From NCBI GenBank assembly GCA_964603125.1, contig CAZRUA010000001.1, positions 62,001-126,000 on the forward strand: a DNA stretch of 64,000 nucleotides, in the 5' to 3' direction. The position numbers were made by a program, and so were the translations under genes. The first letter of the stretch is position 1; every line of letters begins with the position of its first letter. Shown here piece by piece: positions 53,401 to 62,331 of the stretch. The notes beneath the pieces are model-generated. The model made no database searches, was not told where the DNA came from, and saw only the letters and a list, made by a program, of their open reading frames with translations. Source of the stretch: CAZRUA01 sp964603125. GTDB taxonomy: Bacteria > Bacteroidota > Bacteroidia > B-17B0 > Aurantibacillaceae.

Positions 53401-54110
53401 TATTTTTTTCTTACTGTTCTTTGTTCAATGCGTTTTTCATAATTGTTTCCTTGGAAAATACGGTGCACATATATTCCAGGAACATGAATTTGATCGGCTT
53501 GCAATTCTCCTACCGGAACAAGCTCTTCTACTTCCGCAATAGTAATGTTACCTCCCATGGCCATTGCTTGGTTAAAATTACGTGCCGTTGAACGGAAAAT
53601 TAAGTTTCCAGCTTCATCACCTTTCCAAGCTTTTACCACTGCAAAATCTGCTTCAAAGGCTTTTTCAATTAAATATTCTTTTGTTTGACCTTTAAAAGTT
53701 GCCGTTACAACTTCTTTGCCAATTGCCACTTCTGTTCCTACCCCAGCTGGAGTTGGAAAAAATGGAATTCCATAACCCGCCATTAAACAACGTGTAGCTA
53801 AAGTTCCTTGCGGCACTAGTTCTACTTCTAATTCACCACTTAGCATTTGGCGTTCAAACTCATCGTTTTCGCCAACATAAGAGGAAATCATTTTTTTAAT
53901 TTGTTTTGTTTGTAACAATAAACCTAAACCAAAATCATCAACCCCAGCATTATTACTAATACAGGTTAAATTTTTAACTCCTGATTTTACCAAAGCACTA
54001 ATGCAATTTTCTGGAATACCGCATAAACCAAAGCCTCCAACCATTAAAGTCATTCCGTCTTTAATGTCTTTTATCGCTTCTTCGGCATTTGCTACTGTTC
54101 TCTTTATCAT
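53400..54110 (-). CDS. scoA: 3-oxoacid CoA-transferase subunit A
   Basis: The 236-residue protein is the alpha half of SCOT: MTLMVGGFGLCGIPENCI near residue 20, SNNAGVDDFGLGLLL near 52 and TPAGVGTEVAIGKE near 120. It partners ScoB in ketone-body or acetoacetate use, linking to leucine and aromatic amino-acid breakdown. It lies 27 bases downstream of the PBP1A gene on the same strand. Confidence 0.95.
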   Translation of the reverse strand: MIKRTVANAEEAIKDIKDGMTLMVGGFGLCGIPENCISALVKSGVKNLTCISNNAGVDDFGLGLLLQTKQIKKMISSYVGENDEFERQMLSGELEVELVPQGTLATRCLMAGYGIPFFPTPAGVGTEVAIGKEVVTATFKGQTKEYLIEKAFEADFAVVKAWKGDEAGNLIFRSTARNFNQAMAMGGNITIAEVEELVPVGELQADQIHVPGIYVHRIFQGNNYEKRIEQRTVRKK

Positions 54111-54137
54111 ATCATTTATTTTAATCTTTGTTTAAAC

Positions 54138-56507
54138 TTATTTTGTTCCATCGTCATCATCATCGCTACCATCGTCAACTACTACTGTTTTTTTAGGTGG
54201 TGTTGTAATGTCAATTTCATCTGTTTCATCTTCACCAAACAATTGTTTTATTAACTCTGGGTCTTCGGCGTAATTACTACAATCAACTTCTACTTCACTC
54301 ATTTTTGCGGGACGAATAAAATCACCTTTCGAAATTTTTATTGTTTTATCGGCATAAACTTTTTTAAAGAATAAGCCCCAAATCGGTAAAGCCATTCTAG
54401 CTCCTTGTCCTTGTGCTGTGCTATTAAAGTGAACACTTCTATCTTCGCCGCCTACCCATGCACCTGCAACTAAATCAGGTGTTAATCCCATAAACCAACC
54501 ATCACTATTGTTTTGAGTAGTTCCGGTTTTACCAGCAATAGGATTGGTTAATTTGTATTTAGAACCTCTTAAACTTGCTCCTGTACCGTGTTCTACAACA
54601 CCTCGCATTAGCTGTGTTACCACATAAGCTTTTTCCTGACTAAATACTTCTTCGGTATTAGGAACAAACTCTTCCAATACTTTTCCGTTTCTATCTTCAA
54701 TACGTGTAACAAAAGTTGGTTGAACATAAGTACCTTGGTTAGCAAACGTACAATTGGCTGCTACCATTTCAAAAACAGAAATATCACAAGTTCCTAAGCA
54801 AATAGAAGGGCTTTCAGGAATATCAGCTGTTATGCCCATTCTGCGAGTTAAATCAATAACAGCTTTTGGTCCGTATTGTTTCATTAAAAATGCAGAAACA
54901 TAATTTACCGAACCCGCTAATGCTTGCTTTAAATTAATCATTTTGCCATTATCACCATTGTCCGAATTATCAGGACACCATTCTTTTCCGTCAGCTGTTG
55001 TGATACAGGTTTTTACATTGGCAACTTGATAACAAGGACTTTTACCTTCTTGTATTGCTAATGCATAAACAAACGGTTTAAAGGTTGAACCCACTTGTCG
55101 AGCTCCAACTCTTACGTGATCGTATTTAAAATGTTCATGATTAATTCCACCTACCCAAGCTTTCACAAAGCCTGTTTGAGGTTCAATAGCAGTAAAGCCC
55201 GTTTGTAAAAATGTTTTGTAGTAGCGTATCGAATCCATTGGAGTCATTGTGGTATCAATCTCTCCTTTCCAACTAAACACACGCATTTTTGTTGGAGTGT
55301 TAAAATTCTTTTTAATATCAGATTCTGAAACATTTGCGAGTGTTAATTTTTTATAACGTTCACTTTGTTTCATTGCTTTGGTCATTATTTTTTCAATTTG
55401 CTCTTTAGTTACGTTCCAAGCAAAGGGTGCATTTTTCTTTTGTTTACAATCTTTAAAAAACAAGGCTTGCAAACTTGCCATGTGCTCAAGCACAGCCTCT
55501 TCGGCATACTGCTGCATTCGTGTATCAATGGTGGTGTAAATTTTTAAACCATCTTTGTAAACATTATAAGGCTCTTTTGTTTCAGGGTTAATGTGTTTAG
55601 CACACCATTCTTTTAAAAAATGTTCGCGCAAATATTCTCTAAAATATGGTGCAGGTCCTTCATTATGATCTTCGGCTTTAAAATGTAAACCTAAGGGTAA
55701 AACACGCACACTATCATAAACAGCTTGAGTGATGTAGCCATATTTTAGCATTTGTTTTAGCACAACCTCTCTTCGTTTTTTTGTTCTTTCAGGATGACGA
55801 ATAGGGTTAAAGAGTGCTGGGTTTTTTGCCATTCCTACCAACATAGCGGCTTCGTGCAATTGCAGCTTATCAGGCGTTGTACTAAAATAAATTTGTGAAG
55901 ATGATTTAATACCAACCGCTAAATGCAAAAAGTCAAACTTGTTGAGGTACATGGTTAGAATCTCTTCTTTGGTATAAAGCTTTTCTAAACGCGAAGCAAT
56001 AATCCACTCCTTCATCTTACGAATAACCATTTCTACTTTATTCAAAGTATCGCGAGGGAATTGCATTTTAGCCAACTGCTGGGTAATTGTACTTCCTCCA
56101 CCTGATGAAGAGTTAAATGTAATTGCGCCAGAAACGGAACGAAATAATGCTTTTAAATCAACACCACTATGATCATGAAAACGAGCATCTTCTGTGGCAA
56201 TTAGCGCATTAACAACATAGGGACTTAAATCTTTGTATTTAACGTTTACACGGTTTTCGGTATAATATTTACCCAACTCTTTCATATCAGCACTATAAAC
56301 TACAGTAGCTAAATTATTCTTAGGATTTTGAAGTTCGGCAATATTAGGAAGTGCGCCAAAAACGCCCATTGAAATTAGAGCAAGTAATAGTACTAAAAGT
56401 AAAAAAGGTGAAATAGCTAAAATTAAAGTGATACGAATATACTTTTTTAATTTAGGGTTTGTTGATGAGTTTTTTTTCTCAGGTTTTTGCTCCGACATGG
56501 TTGACAA
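54138..56507 (-). CDS. Penicillin-binding protein 1A
   Basis: The 789-residue bifunctional enzyme has one N-terminal membrane helix (about 24-48), a GT51 glycosyltransferase domain with Glu106 in TEDARFHDH and GGSTITQQLAK near 140, and a transpeptidase domain with the active-site Ser474 in GSTFKPF (Ser-x-x-Lys) and KTGTTQNNSDGWF near 660. It ends in a short very acidic tail (VVVDDGSDDDDDG). It polymerises and cross-links peptidoglycan. A -7-like box TAAGTTTG on the minus strand (56524-56531) precedes it. Confidence 0.96.
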   Translation of the reverse strand: MSTMSEQKPEKKNSSTNPKLKKYIRITLILAISPFLLLVLLLALISMGVFGALPNIAELQNPKNNLATVVYSADMKELGKYYTENRVNVKYKDLSPYVVNALIATEDARFHDHSGVDLKALFRSVSGAITFNSSSGGGSTITQQLAKMQFPRDTLNKVEMVIRKMKEWIIASRLEKLYTKEEILTMYLNKFDFLHLAVGIKSSSQIYFSTTPDKLQLHEAAMLVGMAKNPALFNPIRHPERTKKRREVVLKQMLKYGYITQAVYDSVRVLPLGLHFKAEDHNEGPAPYFREYLREHFLKEWCAKHINPETKEPYNVYKDGLKIYTTIDTRMQQYAEEAVLEHMASLQALFFKDCKQKKNAPFAWNVTKEQIEKIMTKAMKQSERYKKLTLANVSESDIKKNFNTPTKMRVFSWKGEIDTTMTPMDSIRYYKTFLQTGFTAIEPQTGFVKAWVGGINHEHFKYDHVRVGARQVGSTFKPFVYALAIQEGKSPCYQVANVKTCITTADGKEWCPDNSDNGDNGKMINLKQALAGSVNYVSAFLMKQYGPKAVIDLTRRMGITADIPESPSICLGTCDISVFEMVAANCTFANQGTYVQPTFVTRIEDRNGKVLEEFVPNTEEVFSQEKAYVVTQLMRGVVEHGTGASLRGSKYKLTNPIAGKTGTTQNNSDGWFMGLTPDLVAGAWVGGEDRSVHFNSTAQGQGARMALPIWGLFFKKVYADKTIKISKGDFIRPAKMSEVEVDCSNYAEDPELIKQLFGEDETDEIDITTPPKKTVVVDDGSDDDDDGTK

Positions 56508-56714
56508 AATTAATATTTTTAGGCAAACTTAAACCATAAATGCATAGAATTTACGCATTTAAGTATTCTTAACTTTTAGCCTTAACAGAACCAATAAGCA
56601 AATGACTATAAAAATTTTGCTACATTTGTAAAGCTCATTATAGAGCGTAAATGCTAATGTTTAAGAATGGTATTTCATTTTGAAATATAAGCTAAATAGA
56701 TTAAAATAAAGAGA
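56508..56714. promoter_or_regulatory. Divergent promoter region of the PBP1A gene and ruvB
   Basis: The plus strand has TACATTTG at 56621-56628, leaving an 86-base leader before ruvB. The minus strand has TAAGTTTG at 56524-56531. A TAAATGC/GCATTTA inverted repeat at 56537-56561 lies between the two -7 boxes and could be an operator. Clear -33 TTG elements are lacking. Confidence 0.4.
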
Positions 56715-57746
56715 ATGAACGCAAATTTGAATGCTGATAGCGAAAACCTTGGCTCATCTGACAGAGAGCTAGAGAAGGCGTTGCGCCCCATTCAGTTTGA
56801 CGATTTTAGTGGGCAAGAGGCAATTGTAGATAATTTAAGGATATTTGTTTTAGCCGCTAAACAGCGCGAGGAAGCCTTAGACCATGTTTTGTTGCATGGC
56901 CCTCCAGGATTAGGAAAAACAACTTTGGCTCATATTATTGCAAACGATTTAGGTTCAAGCATTAAAATGACATCGGGACCTGTATTAGACAAACCAGGCG
57001 ATTTGGCTGGACTTTTAACCAATTTAGAAACTAACGATGTTTTGTTTATTGATGAAATACACCGCTTAAACCCAATTGTTGAGGAATATCTATATAGTGC
57101 TATGGAGGACTATAAAATTGATATTATGATTGATAGCGGGCCTAATGCACGCACGGTTCAGATTAAGCTAAATCCTTTTACTTTGGTTGGCGCAACAACT
57201 CGCAGTGGCTTGCTTACAGCGCCTTTAAGAGCCCGTTTTGGAATAAACTCTCGTTTAAATTATTATAATTCAAAAACACTAACTTTAATTGTACAACGAA
57301 GTGCTTCTATTTTAAATGTAGATATAACTGAAGATGCTGCGTTTGAAATAGCTCGTCGTAGTAGAGGAACCCCGCGTATAGCCAATGCATTGTTGCGTCG
57401 TGTGCGTGATTTTGCTCAAATTAAAGGGAACGGAACCATTAATATGGAAATTGCACTTTATGGTTTAAGTGCTTTAAATGTTGATAAAAATGGTTTAGAT
57501 GAAATGGATCATCGCATATTGGTTGCAATTATAGATAAGTTTAAAGGTGGTCCGGTTGGTATCACTACTATTAGCACGGCAGTTGGAGAGGAAGCAGGGA
57601 CAATAGAAGAAGTTTATGAACCATTTTTAATACAAGAAGGTTATATAATGCGCACACCTCGCGGCCGCGAAGCAACAGAGCTAGCTTATAAACATTTAGG
57701 CAAAAGCATTTGGGGCAATAAAGGTACTTTATTTGGAGAGGGATAG
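56715..57746 (+). CDS. ruvB: Holliday junction branch migration helicase RuvB
   Basis: The 343-residue AAA+ ATPase has Walker A HGPPGLGKTT (Lys68), Walker B FIDEIHRL (Asp113), sensor and arginine-finger regions (GATTRSGLLTAPLRARFG) and the C-terminal winged helix with PRGREAT. It drives branch migration of Holliday junctions with RuvA. Length is standard. Confidence 0.97.
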   Translation: MNANLNADSENLGSSDRELEKALRPIQFDDFSGQEAIVDNLRIFVLAAKQREEALDHVLLHGPPGLGKTTLAHIIANDLGSSIKMTSGPVLDKPGDLAGLLTNLETNDVLFIDEIHRLNPIVEEYLYSAMEDYKIDIMIDSGPNARTVQIKLNPFTLVGATTRSGLLTAPLRARFGINSRLNYYNSKTLTLIVQRSASILNVDITEDAAFEIARRSRGTPRIANALLRRVRDFAQIKGNGTINMEIALYGLSALNVDKNGLDEMDHRILVAIIDKFKGGPVGITTISTAVGEEAGTIEEVYEPFLIQEGYIMRTPRGREATELAYKHLGKSIWGNKGTLFGEG

Positions 57747-57756
57747 TTCTCTCTTT

Positions 57757-59010
57757 TTAGCTTGAGGTAATTGTACCTTCTTTTTTATTACTACAAATTG
57801 CTAAACAAGCTACTAATAGTAAAGCCCCGTAAGTAAGCAATTTAAAGTGTACAATGTAATCTTTGGCAAATCCAAAAAACATTTCGGCATTCATGAGTAA
57901 AAATGATAGGCAAAATAAAGTGATAAGTATATTCCGTTTTAGTTTTGATAAGTTTTGATACTGAGTAAATAAAAAATGCAGCACAAACAAGGCAGCAGGT
58001 ACAGCAAATAAAAAAGCATAAAATTGTTGGTGCGGAAAAATCAAAGGTATAACCAAAAACAAGTAGCTAAGTTCTAATAACTGTTTATTACTATTACTCT
58101 CTTTTTTAAGAGGCATGGATTTAAAGAAATACAAACTCAATGCAATCATAAATAACCTAGACGCATGTATAATTAAAGTCACTGAAGAAAGACTTAAATC
58201 TGCGATGTTTCTTTTTATAGGCAAAGCATATACATCAGGAACATTTTGCATAAATAAAGTCGGAATAAGTGTGGTTAAACTATGAAAACTTCTTTCCTCT
58301 ACATCTATTAAGTGTTGACTATTACTTGGGTTAATTAAGTTCCACCATGATTGTAATAAAACCATATTTCTTTCCCAACCAATAAATAATATGGGTATAG
58401 CCATAAATAAGATATAAAAAAGTATAAGCCAAACAAAGGCCTTAAATTCTTTCCTGAAAATTAAATACGGAATTAAAATAATGGGAAGTATTTTAATGTT
58501 TATACCCAAAGCAATTAAAGCTGCACCGGTCTTTATATTCCCATTTTTTATTTGCCACATTCCTTCTAAAGCAAGATATAGGATAACAATAGTTATTTGT
58601 AAAAAATGAATATTGTCTCTAATGAATCTTACAGCTAGTAATAGAGCTAGAAAATAAAACCAAATTCTATGTTTTTCTAAATTTTTAATTTCTAACCAAT
58701 CAAAAATTATTTTAGCACTCTTGAAAAGAGCAAGCATACTAATGAGTAACCAAATAAAATTGCTTAAATAATTTGGCAAACAACTTAAGGGATAAATTAC
58801 AATTGCAAAAAAAAGCGAATAATAATAATGATACCCATCTACATATGTTTTAGCATAAATGTCTTCTGCGCTAAATAAATCATGTGAAGCCGATTTAAAA
58901 ATAAAGAAATCGCCAACCCCTTTCGCCTCAATGCATATAAATAATAGGCTTATTAGGGCTATAAAGGCAAACCCATAACGTGATGCAATAGTATTTATTG
59001 AATTTTTGAT
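57757..59010 (-). CDS. GT87/DUF2029 membrane glycosyltransferase with non-canonical start
   Basis: The first ordinary start codon, TTG at 58779, would give 340 residues, but the frame stays open upstream to a stop at 59023. The extra 77 codons encode a proper GT87 N-terminus: a membrane helix (RYGFAFIALISLLFICI), then GVGDFFIFKSASHDLF and YVDGYHYYYSLFFAIVIYP. No ATG, GTG or TTG lies there; the best start is ATC at 59010 (minus strand), 4 bases after a TACTTTTA -7-like box. The full protein would be about 417 residues, the family size. GT87 enzymes are mannosyltransferase-like GT-C proteins using polyprenyl-phosphate sugars. About eight further helices follow. Confidence 0.7.
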   Translation of the reverse strand: MKNSINTIASRYGFAFIALISLLFICIEAKGVGDFFIFKSASHDLFSAEDIYAKTYVDGYHYYYSLFFAIVIYPLSCLPNYLSNFIWLLISMLALFKSAKIIFDWLEIKNLEKHRIWFYFLALLLAVRFIRDNIHFLQITIVILYLALEGMWQIKNGNIKTGAALIALGINIKILPIILIPYLIFRKEFKAFVWLILFYILFMAIPILFIGWERNMVLLQSWWNLINPSNSQHLIDVEERSFHSLTTLIPTLFMQNVPDVYALPIKRNIADLSLSSVTLIIHASRLFMIALSLYFFKSMPLKKESNSNKQLLELSYLFLVIPLIFPHQQFYAFLFAVPAALFVLHFLFTQYQNLSKLKRNILITLFCLSFLLMNAEMFFGFAKDYIVHFKLLTYGALLLVACLAICSNKKEGTITSS

Positions 59011-59123
59011 GAGATAAAAGTACTAAAATAACTCACAAACAATTTAACAAGGCTTTGTTCATTTCATTTTTATTATCATCAAATAGCACAGCTAATACAA
59101 TCTATTTTTATAAAAAAATTAGT

Positions 59124-59984
59124 GTGCAAAAAAACGTAATTAAATCATCGCCTATTACATTAATCGTAAGTCTTTCGCTTGTGCTATTTATGCTGGCGTT
59201 TGGAGGTTGGATTTTAATGAACTTTAAAGTGTTGGGTAAAACATTTAAGGAGAAGTTTGAAATGCACATTTATTTTAAAGATAACGCTAGCGTGGCTGAT
59301 ATTGAAAAAATGCGCTCGCAGCTTAATGCTGATCCTTTTGCACGCCTAGTAACATTTAAACCCAAAGAAGAAGCGCTGGCAGAGATGGTAAAGGAAACAG
59401 GAGAGGATTTTGTGGCTTTTGCAGGAATCAATCCATTACCAAATACAATCAATTTAAATTTAAAAGTTGATTATGCTAATGTGGATAGCATAAAGTGGAT
59501 AGAAAAAGAAATAACATCTAACCGAATTGTAAACGAGGTTGTTTATCAAAAGCCTTTGATGGAAGAATTGGGCAGAAACGAAATCATTTTCGGTTTAGCT
59601 ACTACAATTCTTGTGAGTCTAATGTTAATCATTGCTATTACACTTATTAATAACACCATACGTTTATCCATTTACTCTAAACGCTTCTTGTTGCGTACAA
59701 TGTATTTAGTAGGAGCTACTCCTGCTTTTATTCGTAAGCCCTTTATTCTAAAAGCGCTCCAACATGGGATTATAGCGGGTATTATAGCGGTTTCTATGCT
59801 CGCATTAAGTATTTGGAGTATATCTAATTTTGTTGTCCCCGATTTATTAGCCCTGCAAAACCCTAATTGGCTATTGATTTTATGCGGTATTATACTTTTA
59901 ATCGGAATGTTAATATCGGTGTTAAGCTCAATGTTGGCGGTTCGAAAATACCTTCGTTTAAAAACGGAAGATTTATATATTTAA
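59124..59984 (+). CDS. ftsX: Cell division protein FtsX
   Basis: The protein (286 residues from GTG 59124; 309 from TTG 59055) has an N-terminal membrane helix (LIVSLSLVLFMLAFGGWIL), a periplasmic domain (EMHIYFKDNASVADIEKMR to NEVVYQKPL) and three C-terminal helices with RTMYLVGATPAFIRKPF, the FtsX core. FtsX with FtsE controls peptidoglycan hydrolases at the septum. I prefer GTG 59124: a TATTTTTA box at 59103-59110 lies just before it, and the short cytoplasmic tail fits the family. The TTG start would add a hydrophobic FISFLLSS segment that is not typical. Confidence 0.85.
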   Translation: MQKNVIKSSPITLIVSLSLVLFMLAFGGWILMNFKVLGKTFKEKFEMHIYFKDNASVADIEKMRSQLNADPFARLVTFKPKEEALAEMVKETGEDFVAFAGINPLPNTINLNLKVDYANVDSIKWIEKEITSNRIVNEVVYQKPLMEELGRNEIIFGLATTILVSLMLIIAITLINNTIRLSIYSKRFLLRTMYLVGATPAFIRKPFILKALQHGIIAGIIAVSMLALSIWSISNFVVPDLLALQNPNWLLILCGIILLIGMLISVLSSMLAVRKYLRLKTEDLYI

Positions 59985-60080
59985 AAATCAAGCTTATTAA
60001 CATTTGCTTGTAAATAAGTTAATAAGTTGTTAATAAAAACGCTTTTAATAATTGCTCAATTTAGCAAAGTAAAACACCGT

Positions 60081-62267
60081 ATGCAAAAACTAATTCTCAT
60101 ATTTTTTTCTTTACTGCTTTCTCTAAGCTCAGTGGCACAGTCTACAGCTGAGAAAATCCAAATTTTAATTGAGGATGGCGAGTATTTTACGGAAGAAGAA
60201 GATTACGAACAAGCTTATCATTGTTATGATAAACTAACTAAGCTTGATAAAAACGATATTGGTTTTAAATATCAAAAGGGAATGAGTGCTTTGCATTTAC
60301 CTACCCATAAGGCTGAAGCAATTGATTTATTTTTAGAAGTTTATAAAGCCGATCCAAAACATTTTGAAACTTTATACTACTTAGGAAGAGCTTATCATGC
60401 AAATTATAAGTTTGATGATGCTATCATTAATTTCAAAAAGTTCATTGCCGAAGATCCTAAAAGTAAATTAATTGATGAGGCAAACCAATACATTAGAAAT
60501 AGTGAGTTTGGTATGAATGTAATGCGCACAATGGTTGATGCGGATATAAAGAACTTAGGCTCACCATTAAACACAAAGGCCGAAGAATATGTACCAGTAA
60601 TATCGGCAGATGAGTCGGTTTTAATTTTCACATACAAGGGCGCAAAAAGTATAGGTGGTAAACAAGATAGAAAATTTAGACCAGATCCAGATGGTACTTA
60701 TTTCGAAGATATTTATATTTCTTATAAGAAGGATTCTACATGGGATGCTGGTAAAAGCATAGGTTCTAATATTAATACCAATCATCATGATGCTTCTATT
60801 GCATTATCACCAGATGGTCAAACTTTGTTTACGTATTCTAGTGATGTTAAAGATAGGGGGGATATTTATGAATGTAAACTCGAAGGTGACAAATGGTCGG
60901 CTCCTGTTAGATTACAAGGTGAAGTAAATACAAAATATTGGGAAGGCAGCTGTTCAATTACAGCCGATGGTAATTACTTATATTTTGCCAGTGAACGTCC
61001 AGGCGGCTTAGGTGGTCGTGATTTGTATGTAGCAACCAAAAAGCCTGATGGAACATGGGGTAATATTCAAAACCTTGGGCCAGCAATTAACACAAAGTAT
61101 AACGATGATGCACCTTTTATTCATCCTGATGGTGTAACTCTTTTCTTTAGTTCAGAAGGTCATACTAGTATTGGTGGATATGATATTATGTATTCGCATA
61201 AAAAAGATAATCAATGGCTTGAACCTAAGAACATGGGATTCCCTTTAAATACAACTGATGACGATCGTTTTTATGTAATTACAGCAAATGGCGAGAGAGG
61301 TTATTTCTCTTCAAACCGTGAAAGTAAAGGTGGTAATGGTAGTGAAGATATTTTTACTGTAACACCAGGTGTTATTGGAGAGAAGCCAATATTAGCTATG
61401 TTGGATGGAAATATTTATGGGAATGATTTACCTATAGAAGCAAGTATTGAAATAATTAAGAAAAGTACAAACGAAAAGATAGGTCCATTTAAAAGTAATT
61501 CCAAAACAGGTAAGTATTTAGTTGCTTTGAGTCCAGGAGAAGTTTATTATTTCAATGTTAGTCATCCAGATTTCCCAGCAAAACAAGATACTTTAGATAT
61601 TGCGCATTTAGGAAAATATGTTGAGTTGAAAATTGATTTTTACTTAGAAAGACCTCCTTATCATAATCCACGAATAGACACGGCGAAACATATCCCTGAT
61701 TTATTAAAGGATACAAACAAGGTTGTAGTAAAAGTTAATACTCCAGTTGTTGATACACCAAAAGTTGACACTCCTAGAGTGGATACACCAAGGGTTGATA
61801 CTCCGCTTGTTGTAAATAATGCTAATCCATGTGCTGAATTTAAAATGCTTGATTTTAGTGCATTGAAAAGTAAAAGTTTAAACGACCCAGTTGTGTATGC
61901 TAAATTATTAGCTATTGGAAACAAAATATGTGCAGGTAAAATGGAATTTAAAGTACAAATAGCTGCTTATAAGTTCCCTAAGAATTTTAAATATGACCGC
62001 TTAAAGCAATTTGGCGAGCCAGAGGTTAAGGATTACCCAGATGGATTGACACGCTTCACTCAAGGTTCTTTTGATGGAATTAATAAAGCAGAGGAATTAC
62101 GTCAAAAAATAATAGCTAAAGGACAAAAAGATGCTTGGATTGTAGGTTTTATTGATGGCAAACGTTATACCTTAGAAGAACTTATCATGGTTGATTTTTA
62201 CAATAAAGATATTGCTTCGTTTAATGAGAGTTTGCAATTATTACAAGAGTTTATTGTTGTAAAATAA
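60081..62267 (+). CDS. TPR-PD40 cell-envelope protein with SPOR-like C-terminus
   Basis: The ATG at 60081 gives 728 residues with a signal peptide (MQKLILIFFSLLLSLSSVAQ); the TTG at 60027 is rejected because it would bury it. Order: TPR repeats (about 25-150, with YEQAYHCYDKLTKLD and FDDAIINFKKFI), a PD40/WD40-like propeller (about 165-420, with ISADESVLIFTY, DGQTLFTYSSD and DGNYLYFASERPGGLGG), a carboxypeptidase-regulatory-like domain (about 430-510), a VDTP repeat linker (about 555-577), and a SPOR-like end (FKVQIAAYKFPKNF to DAWIVGFIDGKR). It resembles the PorE/OmpA-PD40 group but has a SPOR-like module where those carry OmpA. A T9SS or envelope scaffold role is likely. Confidence 0.78.
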   Translation: MQKLILIFFSLLLSLSSVAQSTAEKIQILIEDGEYFTEEEDYEQAYHCYDKLTKLDKNDIGFKYQKGMSALHLPTHKAEAIDLFLEVYKADPKHFETLYYLGRAYHANYKFDDAIINFKKFIAEDPKSKLIDEANQYIRNSEFGMNVMRTMVDADIKNLGSPLNTKAEEYVPVISADESVLIFTYKGAKSIGGKQDRKFRPDPDGTYFEDIYISYKKDSTWDAGKSIGSNINTNHHDASIALSPDGQTLFTYSSDVKDRGDIYECKLEGDKWSAPVRLQGEVNTKYWEGSCSITADGNYLYFASERPGGLGGRDLYVATKKPDGTWGNIQNLGPAINTKYNDDAPFIHPDGVTLFFSSEGHTSIGGYDIMYSHKKDNQWLEPKNMGFPLNTTDDDRFYVITANGERGYFSSNRESKGGNGSEDIFTVTPGVIGEKPILAMLDGNIYGNDLPIEASIEIIKKSTNEKIGPFKSNSKTGKYLVALSPGEVYYFNVSHPDFPAKQDTLDIAHLGKYVELKIDFYLERPPYHNPRIDTAKHIPDLLKDTNKVVVKVNTPVVDTPKVDTPRVDTPRVDTPLVVNNANPCAEFKMLDFSALKSKSLNDPVVYAKLLAIGNKICAGKMEFKVQIAAYKFPKNFKYDRLKQFGEPEVKDYPDGLTRFTQGSFDGINKAEELRQKIIAKGQKDAWIVGFIDGKRYTLEELIMVDFYNKDIASFNESLQLLQEFIVVK

Positions 62268-62289
62268 TCAAGTAAAATATTAATTGTTT

Positions 62290-62319
62290 AAAAGTCCGCA
62301 GTAGTGGACTTTTTCTTTT
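62290..62319 (+). terminator. Terminator after the TPR-PD40 gene
   Basis: AAAAGTCC (62290-62297) and GGACTTTT (62306-62313) form the stem, followed by a T-rich run that leads straight into the next promoter box. Confidence 0.85.
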
Positions 62320-62327
62320 TACCTTTG
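62320..62327 (+). promoter_or_regulatory. -7 box 4 nt before the aminotransferase ATG
   Basis: TACCTTTG is followed by TATC and ATG at 62332. This implies a leaderless or nearly leaderless mRNA. Confidence 0.5.
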
Positions 62328-62331
62328 TATC

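Noticed and set aside
60027..60080. TTG start upstream of the TPR-PD40 gene
   Set aside because: ATG 60081 begins a normal signal peptide.
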